Assembly (NCBI RefSeq): GCF_017897595.1
Contig: NZ_JAGKIK010000004.1
Location: forward strand, 124,001-188,000
Source: Aquimarina sp. U1-2
Lineage (GTDB): Bacteria > Bacteroidota > Bacteroidia > Flavobacteriales > Flavobacteriaceae
DNA: 64,000 nt
Direction of reading: 5' to 3'
Below, piece after piece: positions 15,284 to 25,451 of this stretch. The notes beneath the pieces were generated by a model. The model did not search any database, was not told where the DNA came from, and saw only the letters and a list, made by a program, of their open reading frames with translations. How positions within the stretch are numbered: the stretch's first letter is position 1; each line of letters begins with the position of its first letter. Made by a program: the position numbers and the translations under genes.

Positions 15284-16330
15284 ATGGGCCTCTTTGACTT
15301 TTTAAATGAAAAAATAGCAATAGATCTTGGTACTTCCAATACGCTCATTACCCACAAAGGTAAAATAGCTGTAGACCATCCTTCGATTATAACCCTTAAC
15401 CAAATAACAGGCAAAATTATTGCTGTAGGTAAAGAGGCTGGAATGATGCGAGGAAAAATCAATAAAAATATAAAAACCATCTACCCCTTTAGTAACGGAG
15501 TGATTTCTAATTTCGATGCCTCAGAAAAAATGTTAAAGGCTTTTCTTAAACGTTTATCCTCTCTTAATGCTTCGGTATTCAGTTCTTCATACAATATGAT
15601 TATCTCTATTCCTTGCGGAAGTACAGAAGTTGAGATGAGAGCTGTATTAGAATCTGCAAAACGACTGAATGCTAAAAACATATTTTTGATTCATGAGCCC
15701 ATTGCAGCTGCAATTGGAGGTGGTATCAACATATTAGAACCCAAAGGTAATATGGTGGTAGATATTGGCGGTGGTACTACTGAAATTGCCGTAATTTCAT
15801 TAGGTCGTATTATTAGTGGCCAGTCGGTAAAAATTGCGGGAAATACTTTCAATGAAGATATTATGCAGTATGTACGCGAATTTCGTAACTTACATATTGG
15901 CGAGTCAATGGCTGAACATATTAAAATAACCATTGGATCTGCTATTGAACATCTTGATACACCTCCTAAAAATATGCAGGTAGAGGGAAGAGACTTGCTT
16001 ACCGGTAAGCCCAAACAAATAGAATTGTCTTATAAAGAAATCTCTAAAAGTCTTGAAAAATCAATTTCTCAGATAGAGAATTCAATTTTAGAGACGCTTT
16101 CTGAAATACCTCCAGAAATTTCGGCAGACATTTATAATACCGGAATCTATTTAACCGGTGGAGGGTCTATGTTACGCGGACTTAATGAAAGATTGTCTAA
16201 AAGCACCGACCTCCCTGTACATTTGGGAGAATCACCACTTGAGACAGTTGTGAAAGGTAGTGATATGGTATTGAAGAATCTTGATCATTACAGCAGTGTA
16301 TTAGTTCAAGACAGACGCAGAAATTTTTAA
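15284..16330 (+). CDS. MreB-like actin-family rod-shape protein
   Basis: A 348-residue actin-fold ATPase. The phosphate-1 loop is KIAIDLGTSNTLI (about 10-22), IHEPIAAAIGGGI and MVVDIGGGTTEIAVIS are the connect and phosphate-2 motifs, and YLTGGGSMLRGLNERL is the adenosine motif. MreB polymerises under the membrane and directs lateral wall synthesis. The N-terminal FDFLNEK is a possible membrane-binding helix. It stands alone without mreC/mreD, so it is likely a paralogue of the main mreB. Confidence 0.88.
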   Translation: MGLFDFLNEKIAIDLGTSNTLITHKGKIAVDHPSIITLNQITGKIIAVGKEAGMMRGKINKNIKTIYPFSNGVISNFDASEKMLKAFLKRLSSLNASVFSSSYNMIISIPCGSTEVEMRAVLESAKRLNAKNIFLIHEPIAAAIGGGINILEPKGNMVVDIGGGTTEIAVISLGRIISGQSVKIAGNTFNEDIMQYVREFRNLHIGESMAEHIKITIGSAIEHLDTPPKNMQVEGRDLLTGKPKQIELSYKEISKSLEKSISQIENSILETLSEIPPEISADIYNTGIYLTGGGSMLRGLNERLSKSTDLPVHLGESPLETVVKGSDMVLKNLDHYSSVLVQDRRRNF

Positions 16331-16352
16331 AAAACAAAGCTCAACTATATTC

Positions 16353-16385
16353 TAGCCTGTATTGAAACGAGTTCAGTACAGGCTA
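16353..16385. terminator. Stem-loop between converging mreB-like and lon genes
   Basis: TAGCCTGTA and TACAGGCTA flank a 15-base loop containing GAAACGAGTTCAG. It lies between two convergent stop codons and could terminate both. The loop sequence is the core of repeat family B, so it may be a remnant of that element reused as a terminator. Confidence 0.5.
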
Positions 16386-16447
16386 GTTAACGCTTATATT
16401 ATGAGTTTTTGCAATTCACTATAATAAGCTGGGCCAATTTGATACCT

Positions 16448-18898
16448 TTATAACTTCTTGGCGTTTTTAACCTTAGTATTTGTTAAAGCCAACTTCAAAA
16501 CATTTCCCATATCTTTTACGTAATGAAACGTAAGACCTTTTAGGTATTCGGGTTTGATTTCGTCGATATCTCTTTTGTTGTCTTCGCAAAGTAGTATCTC
16601 TCGAATATGAGCTCTTTTGGCTGCCAGAATTTTTTCTTTAATACCTCCCACGGGTAAAACTTTTCCTCGAAGGGTTATTTCACCAGTCATTGCTATACTC
16701 TTTTTCACTTTTCGCTGCGTGAATAGAGAAACAAGAGACGTGAGCATGGTAATTCCGGCACTAGGTCCGTCTTTAGGTGTGGCGCCTTCAGGTACGTGTA
16801 TATGCACGTTATATTTATCGAATATATCAGGTTTTATTCCCAATTCTGTAGCATTTGCCTTAATATATTCCATGGCAATAGTGGCAGACTCTTTCATTAC
16901 TTTGCCTAGGTTTCCGGTAATAGTGAGGTTTCCTTTTCCTTTAGAAAGAATAGATTCTATAAATAAAATATCACCTCCAACACTTGTCCATGCCAATCCG
17001 GTAACAACACCTGCAACATCATTATTTTCGTATTTATCTCGTTCTAATTTAGGAGACCCTAATACTTCAATGATGTCATCATGGGTTACTTTTATATTGT
17101 ACGTTTCTTCCATTGCAATGTTTTTTGCCGCAAAACGTACCATCTTGGCAATTTGTTTTTCGAGACCACGCACTCCTGACTCTCTTGTATATCCTTCTAC
17201 GATTTTTTCTAATTGCGCTTTGCCAATTTTTAAATATGACGTATTTAAGCCATGTTCTTCCAGTTGTTTCGGCAATAAATGTTGTTTGGCAATTTCTACT
17301 TTTTCTTCTATGGTATACCCCGTAACATTAATAATTTCCATTCGATCTCGAAGCGCGGGTTGTATGGTTACCAGGCTATTTGATGTAGCTATGAACATTA
17401 CTTTAGATAAGTCGAAGCCCATTTCCAAGAAATTGTCATGAAATTCTGAATTTTGCTCGGGATCCAGAACTTCTAACAATGCAGAAGAAGGATCGCCCTG
17501 ACTACCTACCGATAACTTATCAATTTCATCTAAAACAAATACAGGATTACTTGTTCCTGCTTTTTTAAGGCTTTGAACTATTCTTCCGGGCATAGCACCG
17601 ATGTACGTTTTTCTATGTCCGCGTATTTCTGCTTCGTCTCTAAGCCCTCCTAATGAGATTCGAACATACTCCCTACCCAAAGCTTCGGCTACAGATTTAC
17701 CAAGTGAAGTTTTTCCTACTCCAGGAGGTCCATACAGGCACAATATTGGAGATTTCATATCATTACGAAGTTTTAAAACGGCCAGATATTCAATAATTCG
17801 ACGTTTCACTTCATCTAATCCATAATGATCCCGGTCTAAAATTTTCTTAGCACGTTTTAGATCAAATTTATCGGTACTAAATTCGTTCCATGGTAAATCC
17901 AAAAACAGATCCAGATAGTTGCGTTGTATCGAATACTCTGCCACCTGCGGATTCATACGCTGCATTTTGGCTAGCTCTTTCTCAAAATGGTTTTTAACTT
18001 TTTCATCCCATTTTTTATCTTTACTTCGAGCACGCATTTCTTCGAGTTCTCCTTCGTGAGAAACACCTCCCAATTCTTCTTGAATTGTTTTCATTTGTTG
18101 ATGTAAAAAATACTCACGTTGCTGCTGGCTCATATCATGCTGAACTTTGCTCTGGATATCGTTTTTCAGCTCTAATTTCTGAAATTCAACATTCATGAAC
18201 TTCAAAGTTGCCAAAGCTCTATCTTGTAAGTCATTGATTTCTAGCAATTTTTGCTTTTCTTCAACAGGAAGGTTTAAGTTTGATGATACAAAATTGATCA
18301 AAAAAGAATTACTTTCAATATTTCTTATGGCAAACGAAGCCTCAGAAGGTATATTAGGGCTTTCTTTAATGATTTCTAGGGCCAGATCTTTAATTGAATC
18401 TATAATCGCCCCGAACTCTTTATTCTCTTTTGCAGGTCTGACCTCAGGAACTTCATTAACCTTCGCCTTGAGATAGGGTGCCTCTTCAACTATTTTTTCA
18501 ATCTTAAATCGTTTTTTTCCTTGTAGAATTACCGTAGTATTACCATCGGGCATCTTAAGCACTCGTAATATTCGAGCCACCACTCCAACTTTATTGATAT
18601 CTTTTACCGAGGGGTTTTCGACATCTTCTTCTTTTTGAGAAACAACACCGATAGTTTTATTTCCGTTATTAGCTTCATTTAAAAGTTTGATTGATTTATC
18701 TCTTCCTGCGGTAATTGGAATCACCACACCTGGAAACAAAACCGTATTGCGTAATGGTAAAATAGGAAGTACTTCGGGTAATTCTTCTTTATCGATTTCT
18801 TCTTCATCTTCGGGTGTTAATAAAGGAATTAATTCGGCATCTTCATCTATTCCTTGAAATGACAGATTGTCAAGCGTTGTAAATTTGGTTTTAGCCAT
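16448..18898 (-). CDS. lon: ATP-dependent protease Lon
   Basis: Cytoplasmic AAA+ serine protease for damaged and regulatory proteins. Counting from an upstream ATG at 18916, the LON substrate domain spans about 45-240, Walker [10 protein letters not shown] is 396-404, and the protease Ser-Lys dyad is Ser719 (PKDGPSAG) and Lys762 (VGGIKEK). The start at 18898 ([11 protein letters not shown]) is preferred because homologues begin close to there and a palindrome occupies the region just before the upstream ATG. That gives 816 residues, normal for Bacteroidota Lon. A 19-base palindrome lies 18 bp upstream. Confidence 0.95.
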   Translation of the reverse strand: MAKTKFTTLDNLSFQGIDEDAELIPLLTPEDEEEIDKEELPEVLPILPLRNTVLFPGVVIPITAGRDKSIKLLNEANNGNKTIGVVSQKEEDVENPSVKDINKVGVVARILRVLKMPDGNTTVILQGKKRFKIEKIVEEAPYLKAKVNEVPEVRPAKENKEFGAIIDSIKDLALEIIKESPNIPSEASFAIRNIESNSFLINFVSSNLNLPVEEKQKLLEINDLQDRALATLKFMNVEFQKLELKNDIQSKVQHDMSQQQREYFLHQQMKTIQEELGGVSHEGELEEMRARSKDKKWDEKVKNHFEKELAKMQRMNPQVAEYSIQRNYLDLFLDLPWNEFSTDKFDLKRAKKILDRDHYGLDEVKRRIIEYLAVLKLRNDMKSPILCLYGPPGVGKTSLGKSVAEALGREYVRISLGGLRDEAEIRGHRKTYIGAMPGRIVQSLKKAGTSNPVFVLDEIDKLSVGSQGDPSSALLEVLDPEQNSEFHDNFLEMGFDLSKVMFIATSNSLVTIQPALRDRMEIINVTGYTIEEKVEIAKQHLLPKQLEEHGLNTSYLKIGKAQLEKIVEGYTRESGVRGLEKQIAKMVRFAAKNIAMEETYNIKVTHDDIIEVLGSPKLERDKYENNDVAGVVTGLAWTSVGGDILFIESILSKGKGNLTITGNLGKVMKESATIAMEYIKANATELGIKPDIFDKYNVHIHVPEGATPKDGPSAGITMLTSLVSLFTQRKVKKSIAMTGEITLRGKVLPVGGIKEKILAAKRAHIREILLCEDNKRDIDEIKPEYLKGLTFHYVKDMGNVLKLALTNTKVKNAKKL

Positions 18899-18915
18899 AG
18901 TCTTATATAGAGTCA

Positions 18916-18934
18916 TTTTGTCATCGTGACAAAA
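18916..18934. promoter_or_regulatory. Perfect palindrome upstream of lon (candidate operator)
   Basis: TTTTGTCA-TCG-TGACAAAA: two perfect 8-base inverse arms around a 3-base spacer, ending 17 bases before the preferred lon start. It is not the CIRCE heat-shock operator. It could bind a dimeric repressor or activator of lon, or of the divergent sigma-factor operon. Confidence 0.5.
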
Positions 18935-19118
18935 AAAACATTTCTTATTAAAATTAATCTAAACTAGTTGAACATCCTTTAAATACGCAATAAAATTGAT
19001 ATTTAAAGCATACCTTTTACCTTTAATTCAATTGTTATGCCATAAACTTGAAAAAAATAAATATAAAACTGTAACAAAACGCAACGATATATATCTATAT
19101 ATAAAAGTTAATTCATTT

Positions 19119-19667
19119 TTGTCACTAACCCAGCTAAATACAAAACAGCTCATTAAAAAATGTCGTGAGCACGATCAAGAAGCACAGCTCGAAATTTATA
19201 ATCGATATTATAAAGCAATGTACAATACCTCGTTACGAATCATAAAAGATACCGCCGAAGCAGAAGATATTATGCAGGAAGCTTTTTTGACGGCCTTTAC
19301 AAAGTTATCTGCCTTACATGATGATAGCATGTTTGGAGCGTGGTTAAAAAAAATCGTTGTTAATTCTAGTATAACTGCGTTACGCAAAAATGATGCGCAT
19401 CAAGAGGTACATTTAGACACCGTAGCTTATACACTTACAGATGCTAATGAGAGTATAGAAGAAAATCTAACCCAGGTTAAAGCACGTACTGTATTGCTTA
19501 CATTACATCAATTAAAAGAAAGCTACAGTACGGCATTATCATTACATCTAATAGAAGGATATGATTATGATGAGATGTGTCAAATTATGAATATTTCTTA
19601 CTCTAATTGTCGTACACTAGTCTCTCGTGCTAAAGAAAGTTTACGAAAAAAGTTAGAACTGATATGA
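19119..19667 (+). CDS. ECF-type RNA polymerase sigma factor
   Basis: Sigma-70 family, group 4. From the TTG at 19119 the protein is 182 residues: NTKQLIKKCREHDQEAQLEI, then region 2 (YKAMYNTSLRIIKDTAEAED, IMQEAFLTAFTKL) and region 4 (LSLHLIEGYDYDEMCQIM, then YSNCRTLVSRAKESLRK). The frame is open back to an ATG at 18996, but those 41 extra residues do not look like a sigma factor, so the TTG start is preferred. Its stop overlaps the next start by four bases (ATGA), coupling it to the anti-sigma-like gene. Confidence 0.9.
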   Translation: MSLTQLNTKQLIKKCREHDQEAQLEIYNRYYKAMYNTSLRIIKDTAEAEDIMQEAFLTAFTKLSALHDDSMFGAWLKKIVVNSSITALRKNDAHQEVHLDTVAYTLTDANESIEENLTQVKARTVLLTLHQLKESYSTALSLHLIEGYDYDEMCQIMNISYSNCRTLVSRAKESLRKKLELI

Positions 19668-20227
19668 AAAAAAAAGATACTATAGACGAGCTATTTAGTC
19701 GTTTGCAAGGAAAATTAGACCTACATCATCCCTCGAATGATCACAAGGCTCGATTTTTGAAAAAACTGCGCCAACAACCTGAAGTTATTCACATAAACGC
19801 TCTAAAAAAGAGCAGGTATAAACGTATAGCCATAGCAGCATCTATTGCTGTTCTATGCACTATCACAGCCATATCTTTCTCTTTGAATCCATCGCCAAAA
19901 GCTGATTTGGCCAGCGTTTCTGAACAAATGCAAGAAACACAAAGTTTTTTTACTTCGGCTATAGAAGTACAGTTAGAAGAAATTGATAATATTTCTTCGA
20001 TGGCCACCAAAGAATTGGTGATAGACGCTATGAAACAACTGCGCAAACTTGAAGCTGACTATGATATGTTAACAAAAGACCTTGTTCATAGCGGAAATGA
20101 TAAACGTGTGATTAGTGCTATGGTGAAAAATTTTCAAAAACGTGCTAACTTATTAGAACAGGTACTTCAAAAAATGAACGATATCAACGAACTCAAATAC
20201 AAACAAAATGAAAATAGCATATTATAA
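19664..20227 (+). CDS. Membrane anti-sigma-like protein
   Basis: A 187-residue protein with a cytoplasmic N-terminus (1-53, including DHKARFLKKLRQQPE), one membrane helix (about 54-73, RIAIAASIAVLCTITAISFS) and a helical extracytoplasmic part (about 80-187) rich in Glu, Gln and Lys. Being single-pass and directly coupled to an ECF sigma gene makes an anti-sigma role likely, though no zinc motif (HxxxCxxC) is present. It overlaps the downstream surface-protein gene by 20 bases. Confidence 0.75.
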   Translation: MKKKDTIDELFSRLQGKLDLHHPSNDHKARFLKKLRQQPEVIHINALKKSRYKRIAIAASIAVLCTITAISFSLNPSPKADLASVSEQMQETQSFFTSAIEVQLEEIDNISSMATKELVIDAMKQLRKLEADYDMLTKDLVHSGNDKRVISAMVKNFQKRANLLEQVLQKMNDINELKYKQNENSIL

Positions 20228-21302
20228 ATTAGTATTCTTACTACTATTCCCTACACTCCTGTTCGCCATTAATCATGGTGATTTAAAAGGAAAATATAAT
20301 AAGGAAAAGACGCTAAACAAAGAATTTAAAGTGAATCGTGATGCACTATTAAAAATTAGCAATGACTACGGAAACCTGGATATTACCTCCTGGAATGAAA
20401 ACCGAATTGTACTACAAGTTACCATCAAGGTAAGTGGAAATAACGAAGAAAAAGTAGCTAAGAAATTAGCTTCTATCGATGTAGATTTTGAAAACTCTCC
20501 TACGATGGTAAGTGCCAGAACGGTATTTAACAAAAATAATGATTCGTGGTGGAGCAAGTGGTCTAATAGCTGGAACAATTCTACAAACATGAAAATAAAC
20601 TATACGGTTAAAGTTCCTGTGACTAACAGTATCGACCTTAGTAATGACTATGGAAATATAACCCTGGATAAAATCGAAGGTAAAGCCAAAATTAATTGCG
20701 ACTACGGTCAAATTATATTAGGTGAGCTTCTGGCTGATGATAACTACATCAATATAGATTACACGAATAATAGTAGTATTACTTATATGAAATCTGGTAA
20801 AATTAATGCAGATTACTCAGACTTTGAAGTAGGAGATAGTCAACAGGTAGACCTTACTGCTGACTATACACAGTCTAAATTTAAATCTGTTGCAAATCTG
20901 ACTTACAATTGCGATTACGGTGGAATTCGAATTGAAAATGCAGATAAAATTATAGGTTCATCTGATTATGTGAGTACCAAAATAGGAGCAGTATCAAAAG
21001 AGCTAAATATTGAATCTGATTATGGATCTTTAGAAATATACGCGCTTCTGCCCTCGTTTAAAAGTATTACTGTAGATACCGATTACACTAGAGTTGATAT
21101 TTCTTATAATGAAGACTGTGTTTTTGATTTTGATATAAAAGCTTCTTACGGAGGAATACAACTGGACGAAGGCATCAACATTCAAAAAAAATACGTCAAA
21201 GACTCAAAAAAAGACTATCAAGGATATTATGGCAAAAAAAATAGTGGTAATACGATATCCATAACCTCAAGTTATGGCGGAATTAAACTCAGAAAAAAGT
21301 AA
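20208..21302 (+). CDS. Secreted DYG-repeat protein (DUF4097-like)
   Basis: A 364-residue protein with a signal peptide (about 1-20, KLVFLLLFPTLLFA). The rest is a repeated beta pattern with Asp/Ser-Tyr-Gly turns at each rung: NDYGNLDI, NDYGNITL, CDYGQIIL, ADYSDFEV, ADYTQSKF, CDYGGIRI, SDYGSLEI, TDYTRVDI, ASYGGIQL, SSYGGIKL. This suggests a beta-helix or stacked-strand protein like the DUF4097 putative adhesins. It is probably the output of the upstream sigma/anti-sigma pair, acting at the envelope. Confidence 0.75.
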   Translation: MKIAYYKLVFLLLFPTLLFAINHGDLKGKYNKEKTLNKEFKVNRDALLKISNDYGNLDITSWNENRIVLQVTIKVSGNNEEKVAKKLASIDVDFENSPTMVSARTVFNKNNDSWWSKWSNSWNNSTNMKINYTVKVPVTNSIDLSNDYGNITLDKIEGKAKINCDYGQIILGELLADDNYINIDYTNNSSITYMKSGKINADYSDFEVGDSQQVDLTADYTQSKFKSVANLTYNCDYGGIRIENADKIIGSSDYVSTKIGAVSKELNIESDYGSLEIYALLPSFKSITVDTDYTRVDISYNEDCVFDFDIKASYGGIQLDEGINIQKKYVKDSKKDYQGYYGKKNSGNTISITSSYGGIKLRKK

Positions 21303-21423
21303 ACATAAAGTCAACTACCTCGGGGGCAAACCCATGAGGCATTCGTAAAAATCAATTTTTTAATTTCGAGGCAAGCCTTTGGATATTCTACCCTTTGGCG
21401 GTGCCCATAAATATTTCAATCAA

Positions 21424-22155
21424 ATGAGAACAGTAACAATTATCTTAAGTTTAGCCGTATTTAGTTTAACTTCTCTTAACGCACAGCGATGGGGAGGAAA
21501 AAAAATAAGTGGAAATGGAGAAATAACAACAAAAAGTCGAAGTACTTCGGCATATGATGAAATAAAGGTCGCAGGAAATCTCGATGTATTACTTGTATCT
21601 GGATCTGAAGGTAAACTTGCCATCGAAGGTGAAAGTAATCTAATCGCCTATATCAAGACCGAAGTAAATGGAGATGTTTTAAAAATTTATGTCGAAAAAG
21701 GGTATTGGTTAAAACCATCTAATGGAAAAAAACTCATGATCACCGTTCCATTTGAAGATTTATCAAAAGTGACCATGGCAGGTGCTGGAGATATTCAGAG
21801 TAGTGCCATTATAAAAGCAACTGCCTTTACAACCGGGATATCGGGATCAGGTGATATTAAACTTGAAATCGACTCGCAAAATGTAGAAGGCTATGTTACG
21901 GGCAGTGGAGACCTTACCTTAAGCGGAAATTCAGAAAGTTTTGAATGTAAAGTAACCGGGTCTGGAGATTTGAACGCATTTGATTTGAAATCTAAGGATG
22001 TAACTGCATCAGTCACTGGGTCGGGAGATATTCAAGTTACGGCGACCAGTTCTTTAAAAGCTAGAATTACAGGATCTGGAGACATCGACTATAAAGGCAA
22101 TCCCGAAAAAGAAGACAAAAAAGTATCGGGTTCTGGAGATATAACGGGGTTATAA
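21424..22155 (+). CDS. Secreted GIN-domain (DUF2807) protein
   Basis: The start at 21424 gives 243 residues beginning MRTVTIILSLAVFSLTSLNA, a clean signal peptide; an in-frame ATG at 21379 would put 15 hydrophilic residues ahead of it. The mature protein is a GIN domain with repeated turns GAGDI, GSGDI, GSGDL, GSGDL, GSGDI, GSGDI and GSGDI, one per beta-helix rung. GIN proteins are Bacteroidota envelope proteins of unknown function. It ends the ECF operon; a strong terminator follows. Confidence 0.85.
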   Translation: MRTVTIILSLAVFSLTSLNAQRWGGKKISGNGEITTKSRSTSAYDEIKVAGNLDVLLVSGSEGKLAIEGESNLIAYIKTEVNGDVLKIYVEKGYWLKPSNGKKLMITVPFEDLSKVTMAGAGDIQSSAIIKATAFTTGISGSGDIKLEIDSQNVEGYVTGSGDLTLSGNSESFECKVTGSGDLNAFDLKSKDVTASVTGSGDIQVTATSSLKARITGSGDIDYKGNPEKEDKKVSGSGDITGL

Positions 22156-22211
22156 ACTTAGGCTAATTTAGTATTAGAATCTCGGGAGAATCTAATGCGA
22201 TAGCGTTAAAA

Positions 22212-22254
22212 AAAACCGTTTAAGGAGCAAACTAAGCTTCTTAAACGGTTTTTT
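22212..22254 (+). terminator. Rho-independent terminator of the ECF operon
   Basis: Arms AAAACCGTTTAAG (22212-22224) and CTTAAACGGTTTT (22240-22252) are perfect 13-base inverses, and the T-run continues to 22254. It is placed 57 bases after the GIN gene stop. Confidence 0.85.
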
Positions 22255-22345
22255 AGTACATAATAATCCTTATTTTTGCAAGATGTTTCATTGGTTCGCT
22301 TTGAAGTCGATCACGGTTACTAATTTACCCCAAACAAAAAATATA

Positions 22346-23086
22346 TTGTCATTTTTCCTAAAAAAGAGAGTTCCGTTTTCAAAACTAATACCTGAAAATT
22401 ATGTGGATATTCATTCACATCTTCTTCCGGGTATTGATGATGGTGTAAAGACAATGTATCAATCGGCTTATATTCTAGAACAATTTGAGAAGTTTGGCAT
22501 ACAAAAAGTAATTACTACTCCGCACATTATGCAACAAGTTTGGCCTAACTCATCAACAACTATTAGTCAGGGCCTAGAAAAAATACGAAGCATTCTTCCT
22601 ACCCTTGGTATTCATCAAATCCATTTGCATGCCAGTGCAGAGTACATGATGGATGATCTTTTTTATCAACGCCTTAAAAGTAAAGACATTTTACCCTTAC
22701 ATGGTGATTATATTTTAGTAGAAATGTCTACGTTTAGTCCGCCAATACATTTAAAAGAGATACTTTTTGAAATAAAGGTTGCTGGTTATATTCCGATTCT
22801 AGCTCACCCTGAGCGATATTCGTTTTATCATAAAAAAGACTTGAACGAATATGAAGAATTGAAAGAATCAGGATTTCTGTTTCAACTTAATTTACTTTCT
22901 TTAACAGGACACTATGGAAGAACGATAAAAAAAGTTGCTGAAAAAATGCTTAAACAGGGCCATTTCGATTTCACAGGTACCGATATTCACAACTATCATC
23001 ATTTAGAAATACTCGAGCGAGGCTTTCATTATAAGTTGGCACCAAAATTGACTCGATTAATGCAAAATAATTCAGTTCTTTCTTAA
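22346..23086 (+). CDS. CpsB/YwqE-type tyrosine-protein phosphatase (PHP fold)
   Basis: Mn2+-dependent phosphatase that dephosphorylates the Wzc-type tyrosine kinase to control polymer synthesis. PHP motifs are YVDIHSHLLPGIDDG, ITTPHIM, ILAHPERY and FTGTDIHN. The frame is open back to an ATG at 22283, but TATTTTTG at 22271-22278 looks like a promoter -7 element only a few bases before it, and homologues begin near SFFLKK. The in-frame TTG at 22346 (246 residues) is therefore preferred; the ATG would give 267. Its stop codon overlaps that of the kinase gene, with the two converging. Confidence 0.88.
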   Translation: MSFFLKKRVPFSKLIPENYVDIHSHLLPGIDDGVKTMYQSAYILEQFEKFGIQKVITTPHIMQQVWPNSSTTISQGLEKIRSILPTLGIHQIHLHASAEYMMDDLFYQRLKSKDILPLHGDYILVEMSTFSPPIHLKEILFEIKVAGYIPILAHPERYSFYHKKDLNEYEELKESGFLFQLNLLSLTGHYGRTIKKVAEKMLKQGHFDFTGTDIHNYHHLEILERGFHYKLAPKLTRLMQNNSVLS

Positions 23087-25428
23087 TTCTTCTTATTACC
23101 GTAGCCATAACCATAATTATAACCGGCCTGGCTTCCAGCGGCATTCAAAAGCACAGCTATATTTGGTAAGCGCTTCTCGGTATGAAAACTTTGTGGCATT
23201 TGTAATATTCTCTTATCTGAATAGTTTTCTCTAACTATGTAAATACACAAATCTGCATAATGACCTATCAGTAAAGTATCTGCAACAAGACTTACAGGAG
23301 AAGTATCTACGATAACGTAGTCATAATACCCTTTAAGATATTCAAACATCGTATTAACTCTTTCGTGCATTAATAGTTCTGCAGGATTTGGAGGTATTGC
23401 ACCAGAAGGAATATAATCGAATGCATCCTCTTTATTATCCCTGTAGATAACATCATTCGGGTTCAATTCTTTATTCATAATAAAATTAGTGAGTCCTTTG
23501 GTATGCTTACCTTCCGGAAGATCTAAAAACTTATGAAATTTTGGATCTCTTAAATCTGTACCCAGATAAACGACTTTTTTCCCAGTTATAGATAGTGTTC
23601 TGGCTAGATTTGAAGAAATCATTGTTTTACCTTCACCAGAGATAGTTGATGTTATAAAAATTACTTTTCCTTTGTCATTAGTAGAACCGGCCATTAAAAA
23701 ATCCAGGTTGGTTCGCAAAATTCTAAAGGCTTCGGCTACCCCAGATCGATCATGTTTAGAAATTACCACTTTCTTTTTTGACCTAACTTTGGGTATAGCA
23801 CCGATGATTGGCATGGTAAGTACTTTCTCTAAATCTGCTCTAGAACTAATTTTTACATTTAGTAAATCAGATATATAGATGAGTATAAAAGGAATGAGAA
23901 AGCCTATAAATATGGCACCGGTATAAATAATTCGTTTATTAGGTGAAACGGGATAAGCACTAAGTGCGGACGCACGATCGATTACTCTTGCATTCGATAG
24001 CGTTACGTTACTTGTTATTTCTGCTTCTTCCCTTTTTTGTAGTAAATAAAGATATAATTGTTCTTTAATAGTTTGCTCGCGTTCTATCACTCTAAGGTCT
24101 TTTTGCCTTTTGGGAGCGTTATATAATTTTCCACTAAAATATTGGTCCTGTGTTCGAAGGCTTTTTAATTTGATATTAATAGAACTACGTAAACTGTTTA
24201 AGCTACCTATAAGAACCTGTCGTAATCCATCAATTTGCTGATCAATGTTGACAACTACTGGGTTTTGTTCACTAGAGGTTTTAAGCAACCGCTTTCTTTG
24301 AAGAATAAGAGCATTATATCTTGATATTGTATTGGTTATTGTAGGTTCGTCAAATCCAAGATTTGCAGGGATTAAGTCATATCGTCCTTCTTGGCTAGAT
24401 ACGAAACGGCTCATAGACTCGATTACACTAAGTTGAGTACCTAATTGGGCAATCTCTTGAACATTTCGTGAATCTATATCGGCAACGCGCTGTGTTTGCG
24501 CTTCTACATTATTAGTTAATCCAAATTTTGATTTATACCCTGCGGCTTCTTCGTCTACTTCGGATAAATCGCCAGATATCAAAGCTAATCTTTCACCAAT
24601 AAAAGAAGCAGTCTTAGATGACATTTCCTTTTTATTTTCAATAGTTGCTTTATTATATTCTTCGACTAAATTATTTATAATATCTCGGGCTTTATTTATG
24701 ACCGGATCATTGAGAGAAATCTTTACTACAGAAGAGTTATCACCAACAGTAACGATAGAAATTCGTTCTCTATACTTCTGAGTTACATGTTGTAGCGGGG
24801 TAATTTTAATTTTGATAACCCGACCCTTATACGTATCAATATTCTTATCGTTAGGTGTAATGATTACCTTACCAATACCTGTAGAAATCGTTTTACCGAA
24901 AAAATGATCACTTAATTTTTTTCCTTTCTCATCTAAAAATGAAAATGAAGTATTTGAATTAATTAATACATGAAAAACCTGAGAACTTTTACTAATAATC
25001 GAGTCCTCGGCCAAAAGGTTTATCTGAACTAAAGATTTTGGATAATTTTCGGTTTCTAAGATCCTCCCTTCAGAAAAATATTGAATATTTAGATTTAAGT
25101 TATCAACCACGTTAGATATTAACGTTCTTGACTTTATAATCTGAATTTCATTTTCAAGCTTATTTTGAGTATTATCCAGCAATCCTAGGTCTTTGAACGC
25201 TGCAAGCTCAGATTCACTTACGCTTTGTTCTTGCGATATTAGAACAGTACTAGAAACGTTGTATTGAGGAACAGAATATCTGATATGAAGGTAAGCTAAA
25301 ACACCAAATAGTAGGATACTTAAAACGAACCAATACCATTTTTTAAGGTACCTTATAATTAGATCTCTAAAGTTGAAACTACTAGTTGTAGCGCCAATTG
25401 CACTAGAAGAAGGGGTTTTATCAAACAT
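23083..25428 (-). CDS. Wzc-like polysaccharide co-polymerase and tyrosine autokinase
   Basis: Inner-membrane protein of 781 residues that controls chain length and export. The N-terminal Wzz domain (about 20-115) opens with a membrane helix (WFVLSILLFGVLAYL). A long coiled-coil periplasmic part follows, then a second helix (IIYTGAIFIGFLIPFILIY). The C-terminal BY-kinase has Walker A SGEGKTMISSNLA, A' VVYLGTDLRDPK and Walker B YDYVIVDTSP. The C-terminus is a tyrosine cluster (NYGYGYGNKKN), the usual autophosphorylation site. It lies next to the Wza gene and converges on the cognate phosphatase gene. Confidence 0.94.
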   Translation of the reverse strand: MFDKTPSSSAIGATTSSFNFRDLIIRYLKKWYWFVLSILLFGVLAYLHIRYSVPQYNVSSTVLISQEQSVSESELAAFKDLGLLDNTQNKLENEIQIIKSRTLISNVVDNLNLNIQYFSEGRILETENYPKSLVQINLLAEDSIISKSSQVFHVLINSNTSFSFLDEKGKKLSDHFFGKTISTGIGKVIITPNDKNIDTYKGRVIKIKITPLQHVTQKYRERISIVTVGDNSSVVKISLNDPVINKARDIINNLVEEYNKATIENKKEMSSKTASFIGERLALISGDLSEVDEEAAGYKSKFGLTNNVEAQTQRVADIDSRNVQEIAQLGTQLSVIESMSRFVSSQEGRYDLIPANLGFDEPTITNTISRYNALILQRKRLLKTSSEQNPVVVNIDQQIDGLRQVLIGSLNSLRSSINIKLKSLRTQDQYFSGKLYNAPKRQKDLRVIEREQTIKEQLYLYLLQKREEAEITSNVTLSNARVIDRASALSAYPVSPNKRIIYTGAIFIGFLIPFILIYISDLLNVKISSRADLEKVLTMPIIGAIPKVRSKKKVVISKHDRSGVAEAFRILRTNLDFLMAGSTNDKGKVIFITSTISGEGKTMISSNLARTLSITGKKVVYLGTDLRDPKFHKFLDLPEGKHTKGLTNFIMNKELNPNDVIYRDNKEDAFDYIPSGAIPPNPAELLMHERVNTMFEYLKGYYDYVIVDTSPVSLVADTLLIGHYADLCIYIVRENYSDKRILQMPQSFHTEKRLPNIAVLLNAAGSQAGYNYGYGYGNKKN

Positions 25429-25451
25429 AATCAGATTTGTATTCGATCCTT

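Noticed and set aside
16617..17441. 274-residue plus-strand open frame opposite lon
   Set aside because: Antisense shadow of the highly conserved lon coding sequence.
18996..19118. 41-residue N-terminal extension of the sigma factor from an ATG
   Set aside because: The added residues do not resemble any sigma region, and the conserved start fits the in-frame TTG at 19119.
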